Part shown: positions 1 to 4,694 of the stretch, in pieces | Layout of the letters: the number at the start of each line of letters is the position of its first letter | Numbering within the stretch: the first letter of the stretch is position 1 | NCBI GenBank assembly: GCA_002389265.1 | Contig: DGOD01000231.1 | Span: 1-6,466, forward strand | Source: Gammaproteobacteria bacterium UBA4475 | GTDB taxonomy: Bacteria > Pseudomonadota > Gammaproteobacteria > Pseudomonadales > Azotimanducaceae | Length of the DNA stretch: 6,466 nucleotides | Reading direction: 5' to 3' | Program-made: the position numbers and the translations under genes | Notes under the pieces: model-generated | What the model was told of the DNA's origin: nothing | The model's input: only the letters and a program-made list of their open reading frames with translations | The model's database searches: none

Positions 1-416
1 TCTTCTTTAAAGGGGTAGTAGGGGGTCAGGTCAAAGCCGCCGCCAAAATACCAGTTAGTCTCATCGATTAAAAAAAACCGCAGATTCGCATGAAATGTCG
101 GCACATAGGGATTGCGCGGATGCATGATCATGGAAATCGCTGCTGCCTCGAAACCTTTGCCCGCCAAGTGAGGGTTGCGCTCACTGGCCGCGGCCGGCAG
201 CTGGGCGCCCAAGCTGTAGCTATATTGAACAGCGCCGCGTTCGATATAACGACCGCCGTCCAGAACGCGCGGTCGAGAATGAGCGCCATTGGCGGCGTGA
301 ATATCTTCGATACTGAAGTCGGCGCCGCCGTCAATAGCGGCCAGACTTTGACAGAGATGGGTCTGCAGGGCGAAAAAATAGTCGCGGACTGATTGCATTT
401 GGGCAGAACTTGTCAT
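1..416 (-). CDS. hemF: Aerobic coproporphyrinogen III oxidase, N-terminal part (gene runs off the left edge)
   Basis: HemF is a cytoplasmic enzyme of heme synthesis. It uses O2 to decarboxylate two propionate side chains of coproporphyrinogen III, giving protoporphyrinogen IX. About 138 residues are visible of a family length near 300, so the C-terminal half is outside the window. The translation shows the family signatures: SRPRVLDGG near residues 44-52, GKGFEAAAISMIMHPRNPYV around 86-105, PTFHANLRFF at 106-115 with the conserved His109, and GGGFDLTPYY at 125-134 with Asp129. The chosen ATG at 416 gives an N-terminus (MTSSAQMQSVRDYFFALQ) that matches the family helix before the conserved core; a second in-frame ATG at 398 is possible. 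The Shine-Dalgarno is weak (an AAAGAG about 11 bases upstream). It is divergent from ACAD1 and probably independent of it. Identification is firm. Confidence 0.95.
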   Translation of the reverse strand, partial: MTSSAQMQSVRDYFFALQTHLCQSLAAIDGGADFSIEDIHAANGAHSRPRVLDGGRYIERGAVQYSYSLGAQLPAAASERNPHLAGKGFEAAAISMIMHPRNPYVPTFHANLRFFLIDETNWYFGGGFDLTPYYPFKE

Positions 417-456
417 GCTTGATTTACTCTTTGTCGGGTCAACATTCCTGTGGTGA

Positions 457-465
457 ACTATACCA
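457..465 (-). promoter_or_regulatory. Probable hemF promoter, extended -10 element
   Basis: Read on the minus strand the sequence is TGG TATAGT: a five-of-six match to TATAAT preceded by a TGn extension. No good -35 hexamer lies 17 bases upstream, which fits an extended -10 promoter. Transcription would begin near 450 and leave a leader of about 35 bases before the hemF ATG at 416. Inferred from sequence only. Confidence 0.45.
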
Positions 466-531
466 TATTCAAAACCCCGCACTCGATGCATACCAGGCCA
501 AAAGCCATAGCATCTCGGCGTCAAATCTAAC

Positions 532-537
532 TATAAT
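532..537 (+). promoter_or_regulatory. Probable ACAD1 promoter, -10 element TATAAT
   Basis: A perfect TATAAT lies 33 bases before the ATG at 571, giving a predicted start near 543-545 and a leader of about 27 bases. The expected -35 zone (about 508-515) has no TTGACA-like hexamer. The promoter may therefore be weak or depend on an activator. No regulator binding site is obvious in the gap shared with hemF. Confidence 0.5.
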
Positions 538-556
538 GGCTACCAACGACGACATA

Positions 557-563
557 GAGAGGA
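557..563 (+). promoter_or_regulatory. Ribosome binding site that decides the ACAD1 start
   Basis: GAGAGGA is a good Shine-Dalgarno. It sits 7 bases before the ATG at 571 but only 4 bases before the GTG at 568, which directly precedes that ATG. The spacing favours ATG 571, so the protein would be 404 residues beginning MDLGFSQ, as in its relatives, rather than 405. Confidence 0.7.
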
Positions 564-570
564 CGCGGTG

Positions 571-1785
571 ATGGATCTTGGATTTAGCCAGGCAGATTTT
601 GAATTTCAACAGGAAGTGAAGCAATGGATCGCTGAGAATTATCCTGAGGAAATGGCAAGCCGTCATAAGCGCAGCGCCAATGGCCACCTCACCAAGGCAG
701 ATCACGTGTATTGGCAGCAGGCCCTATATAAGAAGGGTTGGGCTGGACTCGACTGGCCCGCAGAACTGGGTGGGCCCGATTTTACAGCCACGCAACGCTA
801 CCTCTTCGACCTGGAAATGGCCGCCGCTGGAACTCCAGGTATTTTACCTTTCGGTCAATCAATGGTGGCGCCGGTCATCATGAAGTACGGCAGTCAGGAA
901 CAGAAAGATAAATACCTGCCAGACATCCTCGCCAGCAAAGCCTGGTGGTGTCAGGGTTATTCTGAGCCCGGCTCAGGTTCTGACTTGGCGTCCTTGCGGA
1001 CTCGCGCTGTCCGTGACGGTGACCATTACATCGTTAACGGTACCAAGACCTGGAATACTTTGGGTCAATATGCAGATATGATTTTCTGCTTGGTGCGCAC
1101 CAGCGATGAATCCATTCGGCAAATGGGCATCTCCTTTCTGCTGATTGACATGTCTACGCCAGGCATCGATGTGCAACCGATTGTCACCATCGATGTACCA
1201 CCGGAGGGCTTTCAAGAAATCAATATGGTGCACTTCACCGACGTTAAGGTTCCCGTTGCAAACCTGGTGGGTGAAGAAGGTAAAGGCTGGACTTACGCGA
1301 AATACCTACTTGAGTTCGAGCGCGGCAATGCCTATTCGCACGGGCTGAAAGCGAGCCTGGCGGCATTGAAGATGATTGCCGCCAGTGAACAGGCGGGCGA
1401 GGGCAGTGCATTATTGGAGGAGCCCGACTTCCGACGTAAATTGACCGAAGCTGAAATTGCGATCCAGGCGATGGAGTTTACTGAGTTGCGAATTTTGAGC
1501 AGTCTGTCAACAGGTGCCAACGTCGGCCCAGAATCGTCCTTGTTAAAGTGCCGAGGTACTGAGATTCAACAACTGCTGACTGAGCTGACGGTTGAAGCCG
1601 TGGGTAACTATGTTGTGCCCTTCGATAACAGCGGGCCCGTCAAGGGTTTGAACGTCGAACCCATCGGCCCTGACTATGCCGCGGTCGCAGCGCCCCAGTA
1701 CTTCAACACGCGCAAAGTATCTATCTATGCGGGTTCGAATGAAATTCAGCGCAATATCATGGCAAAAATGGTGCTTGGTCTATAG
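571..1785 (+). CDS. Acyl-CoA dehydrogenase, pimeloyl-CoA dehydrogenase large subunit (PimC)-like
   Basis: An FAD-dependent acyl-CoA dehydrogenase (404 aa, family-normal length) that introduces a trans-2 double bond into a CoA thioester in the cytoplasm and passes electrons to ETF. The three ACAD domains are present. The N-terminal helical part covers about 1-125 (KKGWAGLDWPAELGG). The beta middle domain follows with SEPGSGSD at 131-138 and DGDHYIVNGTKTW after it. The C-terminal helical part ends with YAGSNEIQRNI at 386-396. The Glu of the YEG(T/S) motif used by medium-chain enzymes is Ala387 here. The likely catalytic base is instead Glu250 in LLEFERG, the helix-G position used by isovaleryl-CoA dehydrogenase. 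The pattern WWCQGYSEPGSGSDLASL and the C-terminal NTRKVSIYAGSNEIQ closely recall PimC, which normally works with a PimD partner encoded beside it; no partner lies next to this gene. The substrate (dicarboxyl-CoA, branched or steroid side-chain CoA) cannot be told from sequence. Confidence 0.9.
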   Translation: MDLGFSQADFEFQQEVKQWIAENYPEEMASRHKRSANGHLTKADHVYWQQALYKKGWAGLDWPAELGGPDFTATQRYLFDLEMAAAGTPGILPFGQSMVAPVIMKYGSQEQKDKYLPDILASKAWWCQGYSEPGSGSDLASLRTRAVRDGDHYIVNGTKTWNTLGQYADMIFCLVRTSDESIRQMGISFLLIDMSTPGIDVQPIVTIDVPPEGFQEINMVHFTDVKVPVANLVGEEGKGWTYAKYLLEFERGNAYSHGLKASLAALKMIAASEQAGEGSALLEEPDFRRKLTEAEIAIQAMEFTELRILSSLSTGANVGPESSLLKCRGTEIQQLLTELTVEAVGNYVVPFDNSGPVKGLNVEPIGPDYAAVAAPQYFNTRKVSIYAGSNEIQRNIMAKMVLGL

Positions 1786-1853
1786 CAACCCAAGCCCTGT
1801 GGGCGTGGGTCATCGATGACGATGGCCTGGTCCACAGCAGCTGCATTTTCCAT
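1746..1853 (-). pseudogene. Possible cut-off 5' end of an enoyl-CoA hydratase gene
   Basis: A minus-strand ATG at 1853 is preceded by a good Shine-Dalgarno (AGGAG at 1860-1864, 6-base spacing) and opens a 35-codon frame that stops inside the antisense of ACAD1. The first 20 residues, MENAAAVDQAIVIDDPRPQG, resemble the start of many crotonase-fold enoyl-CoA hydratases, where a hydrophobic strand is followed by (E/D)(D/H)PRP and then xxxTLNRP. The TLNRP part is missing, and the match ends near 1790, where the ACAD1 hairpin and coding end begin. I infer that a hydratase gene once followed the nitronate monooxygenase-like gene and was cut at this junction. The family match rests on few residues. 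The alternative is a chance frame or a genuine short peptide. Confidence 0.35.
1788..1810 (+). terminator. Hairpin just after ACAD1, possible terminator
   Basis: ACCCAAGCCC, loop TGT, GGGCGTGGGT form a 10-bp GC-rich stem with one internal mismatch, starting two bases after the ACAD1 stop. No run of T follows, so this is not a textbook intrinsic terminator. It may protect the 3' end of the mRNA or work with Rho. Confidence 0.4.
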
Positions 1854-1867
1854 CTCACTCTCCTGAC

Positions 1868-1894
1868 GGTGTTCATTCGCCTCGAATGAGTGTC
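1868..1894. promoter_or_regulatory. Inverted repeat, possible operator
   Basis: TCATTCG-CCT-CGAATGA (1873-1889) is a perfect 7-bp inverted repeat. On the plus-strand RNA four outer G-U pairs and a G-C pair extend it to 12 bp (1868-1894). On the minus strand a perfect TTGACA (1891-1896) overlaps its edge, but the hexamer 17 bases on is AACACC, a poor -10. It sits just upstream of the broken hydratase start, where an operator would be expected. It could also be a 3' hairpin of ACAD1; the T-rich stretch 1907-1917 is 12 bases beyond the stem, too far for a classic terminator. Confidence 0.35.
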
Positions 1895-1956
1895 AATCAT
1901 GTACGGTTTTTATTTTTACAGATAGAAACATACCTTTGCTGTGAGACAACCGGCAC

Positions 1957-3027
1957 TCAGAGCTCGCTAATCAAGCGCCTCGCATCAGTCACCAAGCTCT
2001 TCATCAACGCCTCAATCGTAGTTTCCTGCAATAAACCAATGCCCTGACCAGACCACATTGCCAAAAAGTCAGGGTTGTTCTGCGCCTGGGCGCTGGCGCG
2101 CAACGCGCCAGAAAGGGAATATTGCAGGGGGTAGGGCAGCATGACCTCGTCGAGAGCTTCCAGCTCAGTGATATATCGGTTTCGAATACCACGGGCAGGC
2201 TTGCCTGACAAAACACTGGTAACCACCAGTTGATCGGCTTCATTGCTGAATAACTGTTGACGCCAGGCTTCGGTAATCGGCGTCTCACGACAGCCCAAAA
2301 AAGCAGTGCCCATTTGCACGGCACTGGCGCCTAACGCTAACGCGGCAACCAGACCGCGGGCGTCCATGATGCCACCGGCCGCGATAACGGGCACATTCAC
2401 CGCATCCTTGATCTGCGGTACCAAGGCCAACGTGCCTATGAGCGCATCACGATAGTCGCCCTGAAAAGTCCCTCTGTGCCCCCCGGCCTCGGCACCCTGT
2501 GCAATAATAGCGTCAACCCCTGCCGCCGCCAGGGTTCTCGCCTCGGCCACGGTGGTCGCGCTGCAGATAACTTGAGCCCCGGCAGCATGGATATGCGCCA
2601 CGGTCGCCTGGTCTACACCGAAGTGAAAGCTGATCACGGGAACCTGTTCCTCGAGCAAAACGTCGAGCTGTTCCATGGCAGGACCAAACAAGCCTCCAGG
2701 TTCCGGTAACGCCTGTAGGCCCATCTCTCGATGATAGCCTTCGAGGCGATCTCGTAATCCAGGACGGATAACGGCAGGGGTCGCAGGGTGCTCAGTGTCG
2801 GCGGCAAACAAATTTACTTGAAAGGGTAACTCGGTACCGGCCTTGATATCGCGAACGACCTGGCGCAGCTTGTCAGGCTTTAACCCGGCAGCGCCAAGGC
2901 CACCCATACCACCGGCATTGCTCACACGAACGACCATGTCCGCATTAGTCGCACCTGCCATCGGCGCGAGCAGCACCGGGTGTTGAATGCCGAATTGATC
3001 GAGTAAACGTCGGTTTCGCCAGTTCAT
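1957..3027 (-). CDS. Class I nitronate monooxygenase-like FMN enzyme (2-nitropropane dioxygenase family)
   Basis: A 356-aa cytoplasmic TIM-barrel flavoprotein. Class I nitronate monooxygenases oxidise toxic alkyl nitronates such as propionate 3-nitronate using FMN and O2. The family motifs appear in order: PMAGATNADMVVRVSNAGG with a GGLG-like run near residues 22-45; SFHFG at 133-137; AQGAEAGGHRG at 176-186 with His184, at the position of the conserved active-site His; PVIAAGGIMDARG at 213-225; and VQMGTAFL at 237-244 for the FMN phosphate. Enoyl-ACP reductase II (FabK) shares the fold, but the GGHRG sequence and the length favour the monooxygenase class. The ATG at 3027 has AAGGA 8 bases upstream. 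Such genes often sit among fatty-acid catabolism genes, as here, and the natural substrate is then usually unproven. It is convergent with ACAD1, and the gene debris lies upstream. Confidence 0.88.
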   Translation of the reverse strand: MNWRNRRLLDQFGIQHPVLLAPMAGATNADMVVRVSNAGGMGGLGAAGLKPDKLRQVVRDIKAGTELPFQVNLFAADTEHPATPAVIRPGLRDRLEGYHREMGLQALPEPGGLFGPAMEQLDVLLEEQVPVISFHFGVDQATVAHIHAAGAQVICSATTVAEARTLAAAGVDAIIAQGAEAGGHRGTFQGDYRDALIGTLALVPQIKDAVNVPVIAAGGIMDARGLVAALALGASAVQMGTAFLGCRETPITEAWRQQLFSNEADQLVVTSVLSGKPARGIRNRYITELEALDEVMLPYPLQYSLSGALRASAQAQNNPDFLAMWSGQGIGLLQETTIEALMKSLVTDARRLISEL

Positions 3028-3060
3028 GGGGTATATCCTTAAGATTCTTCAAGGTCAAAA

Positions 3061-3246
3061 TTAACGCGATACCAGGTCACTCAACCGAGCCGCCACTGCA
3101 GAAATAGACACGCCGCTATCTGAGTCTGTCATTCGGCCAAGGGAATACGCTATACCGTAGCGGTCACGAAACTGTTCAACAGAGTATCATCAATGCCGTT
3201 GATATGGGTGATAGCATCGGCATCTACACCGATAAATTCTATTCAT
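3061..3246 (-). pseudogene. Small unrecognised reading frame broken by frameshifts
   Basis: Two protein-like stretches lie in different minus-strand frames. The first (3239 down to 3150) reads EFIGVDADAITHINGIDDTL and then stops at 3150-3152. The second (3186 down to 3061) reads EQFRDRYGIAYSLGRMTDSD, continues SGVSISAVAARLSDLVSR and ends in TAA. One base missing near 3174 would join them as GIDDTLLEQFRDRYG. A further one-base shift would link them to an ATG at 3246, which has AGGA about 5 bases upstream. The restored product would be about 60 residues. I do not recognise a family. It could be the end of a larger decayed gene rather than a complete small one. It lies just upstream of the monooxygenase on the same strand. 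Confidence 0.4.
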
Positions 3247-3323
3247 CTGTTCCTATCCCTTCGCTGTAATGCTGCAATTCAACGGGTTTGCGGCGGAGCC
3301 GTCTTTTATTAGAGCCAGCTTAA

Positions 3324-3588
3324 TCAGGCTGCCCACTGTTCGATCATTTTGATCACCTCATCCCGTGTATCCCACTTTGCCAGTAGCGCCTTCCGTGTCT
3401 TGTTGGCACGATCGAGAGGTTGTTGTTTGACATGACCAAAATTGACATAACCAAAGCCGCGAATCTGTTCTGGCAGGCGAATCAAGGCCTTAATTATGGC
3501 TAGATTGTCCAACGGTCATCTTTGTCAGACAGTCAGTCAGCAGATACGTCTGAGCTTCACTGCGGGTAAAGTCAGGTGATGCCAAAGG
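3324..3588 (-). pseudogene. C-terminal remnant of a fused indolepyruvate ferredoxin oxidoreductase
   Basis: The intact enzyme (over 1,100 residues) oxidatively decarboxylates aryl or other 2-oxoacids to acyl-CoA. Here only the last 80 to 90 residues remain. From 3512 downward the frame reads LDNLAIIKALIRLPEQIRGF, then a doubled GYVN/FGHVK segment, then KALLAKW and a stop. This matches the family ending of the type NLALAVELA-LPEQIRGFGHVK followed by a charged helix. The preceding part, TRSEAQTYLLTDCLTKMT, is in another frame (3588 down to about 3513). One extra G at about 3513 would rejoin them as CLTKMT-LDNLAII, as expected for the family. A TAG at 3589-3591 closes that frame upstream, and nothing recognisable of the rest of the enzyme is left. 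The 62-codon open part starting at TTG 3512 has no ribosome site and is unlikely to be a gene. The family call is from memory of the conserved RGFGHVK ending. Confidence 0.6.
3426..3455 (-). repeat. 15-bp tandem duplication inside the oxidoreductase remnant
   Basis: TTTGACATGACCAAA (3426-3440) is followed directly by ATTGACATAACCAAA (3441-3455), 13 of 15 bases identical. On the minus strand it encodes FGYVN then FGHVK, so the family motif RGFGHVK is doubled in frame by five residues. Confidence 0.75.
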
Positions 3589-3809
3589 CTAGGAGGCGGC
3601 GGGTTTATTGCTTGATAGGTAGATGCTTCAGTTCCTCGACGCAGGCTCGCTGCGTGGCAATTGAACGTTGGCATGGTCAGGGGCCACCTGCCAATATTTT
3701 GGTGGGGCGCCCGGTAAGTTGTGAGAAGTCTAGTGCGGACCCGTCAACAAGCCATTGGCTTCAGGCTGACTAACTTACGGCCCGCTCGTGTCAAAGCCGG
3801 CCGCTAGGA
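3589..3809. other. Gene-less stretch with a doubtful minus-strand remnant
   Basis: No intact gene is visible between the TetR stop and the oxidoreductase remnant. On the minus strand one frame stays open from 3760 to 3605 except for a single TGA at 3677-3679. It reads WLVDGSALDFSQLTGRPTKI on one side of the stop and QRSIATQRACVEELKHLPIK on the other. The composition is protein-like and a TGG-to-TGA change would explain the stop, but I cannot name a family and chance is possible. A plus-strand frame across 3576-3773 has no support. I see no terminator for the TetR gene. Confidence 0.3.
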
Positions 3810-4469
3810 TTAAGCCGTAATAGCCAGTGTTGCGCCGGCTTCAGAGCGACGTGGCACAGCGACAGGTGACATTGGCGTTTGAGTTAATGCTTTGGCCACC
3901 TGGTCAGGTAATCCGAGCATGCGTAATACATGTCTGGTGGTTTCGGGTATGGCTGATCGAGATAGGTTGCCCCTGCGTATTTCTAGGCTCACGTGCTTGA
4001 TCATGCCGAGTATCAGGCTATGGGTGAGTGTTGGGTCATTAACCTTAAACCGTCCGCCGGTAGCACCCCGCTGAATATCCAGCAGCAATTGCTCGGCGTC
4101 TTGATGTAGCACCCTTTGGTCTGTGAGACCAGTAAATTCAACGAAAGTCGTCCAGTCGCGATTGTCCTGGGCTTGAGCAAGGCTATATTGCAAAGTGACG
4201 GCGACAATTGTTGCAGGGTCCTTGAGTGGCTGGCGAATGACGTTCAACGAGTCGTTAAAACGACCTTGGATATCTTCCAGAACCGCCTCAAAGGCTAGCT
4301 GTTTGGTTTGAAAATAATTATAAAACGTGCCAAGACCGACTTGTGCAGCTTCTGTGATGTCCTGGATAGAGATTTTTTCGTAGCCTCGCAGCAATACCAG
4401 TTCATGAGTCGCGCTGATTAATGCCGCTCTGGTGACTTCACGCTTTTGAGATGTGTTTTTACTTGCCAT
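3810..4469 (-). CDS. TetR/AcrR-family transcriptional regulator
   Basis: A 219-aa DNA-binding protein, normal length for the family. The N-terminal helix-turn-helix domain covers about residues 9-60: TRAALISATHELVLLRGYEK, ISIQDITEAAQVGLGTFYNYF and QTKQLAFEAVL. The recognition helix is about 45-54 (GLGTFYNYF). The remaining 150 residues are the variable ligand-binding and dimerisation part and give no ligand clue. The ATG at 4469 follows AAGGA with a 10-base spacing; another ATG in a different frame overlaps the spacer and is not used. It is divergent from ACAD2 across 225 bp, the usual layout for a TetR repressor that controls itself and its neighbour. An acyl-CoA ligand is a reasonable guess but unproven. 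Confidence 0.9.
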   Translation of the reverse strand: MASKNTSQKREVTRAALISATHELVLLRGYEKISIQDITEAAQVGLGTFYNYFQTKQLAFEAVLEDIQGRFNDSLNVIRQPLKDPATIVAVTLQYSLAQAQDNRDWTTFVEFTGLTDQRVLHQDAEQLLLDIQRGATGGRFKVNDPTLTHSLILGMIKHVSLEIRRGNLSRSAIPETTRHVLRMLGLPDQVAKALTQTPMSPVAVPRRSEAGATLAITA

Positions 4470-4571
4470 GCTTTTTCATTCCTTTACCGCTAGCGTCTTT
4501 TTTATAGCGACTACTAGGCTGGCCAGTCTTAGACGCCGAATCCTAACAGACTTTAAGCGGTAATAAATGTA

Positions 4572-4577
4572 TATAAA
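4572..4577 (+). promoter_or_regulatory. Possible -10 element of an ACAD2 promoter
   Basis: TATAAA lies in the most AT-rich stretch of the divergent gap (4560-4590). The zone 17 bases upstream reads GACTTT, a weak -35. The leader would be about 110 bases and would contain the palindrome at 4620-4637. This is a weak call; the same AT-rich stretch could also serve the TetR gene on the other strand. Confidence 0.3.
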
Positions 4578-4619
4578 ATGGAAATAACTCATCCAATCCG
4601 CTATTTTGCTAGGCGTGAC

Positions 4620-4637
4620 GCAGGCCAATTGGCCAGC
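4620..4637. promoter_or_regulatory. Candidate operator palindrome before ACAD2
   Basis: GCAGGCCAATTGGCCAGC has a perfect 12-bp palindromic core (GGCCAATTGGCC, 4623-4634). Beyond one mismatched pair, two further matching pairs follow, so 16 of 18 positions are symmetric. It lies 57 bases before the ACAD2 start in the gap shared with the TetR gene, the size and place of a TetR-family operator. A second, shorter palindrome CTGGCCAG at 4519-4526, on the TetR side, shares the word TGGCCAG. That the local TetR protein binds here is inferred from position. Confidence 0.5.
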
Positions 4638-4694
4638 AAGATATCTCAATGTAGATGAAAACCATGACACCTACTTTATGCGTTGGAGTGAACG

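Noticed and set aside
90..392. 100-residue open frame on the plus strand, and a 68-residue minus frame at 128-334
   Set aside because: Both lie inside hemF in other frames, and the hemF translation matches its family throughout.
568..570. GTG as the start of ACAD1
   Set aside because: It is only 4 bases from the Shine-Dalgarno, while the next codon is an ATG at 7 bases that gives the family-typical MDLGFS start.
2004..2324. 106-residue minus-strand frame within the monooxygenase-like gene
   Set aside because: It overlaps the C-terminal part of the real gene in another frame and has no plausible domain.
3030..3058. TTGACC-17 bases-TATACC promoter for the monooxygenase-like gene (minus strand)
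   Set aside because: The hexamers and spacing are good, but transcription would begin at or inside the first codons and skip the ribosome site AAGGA, which is well placed and clearly used. A promoter further upstream is more likely.
3291..3310. CGGC-GGA-GCCG followed by TCTTTTATT as a plus-strand terminator
   Set aside because: The stem is only 4 to 5 bp and no plus-strand gene ends nearby.
3576..3773. 65-residue plus-strand open frame in the gene-less stretch
   Set aside because: No ribosome site, no family resemblance, Arg/Cys/Ser-rich chance composition.
4488..4495. CGCTAGCG palindrome near the TetR start, followed by a T run
   Set aside because: The perfect part is only 8 bp with no loop. 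It cannot form a terminator hairpin and is common by chance.
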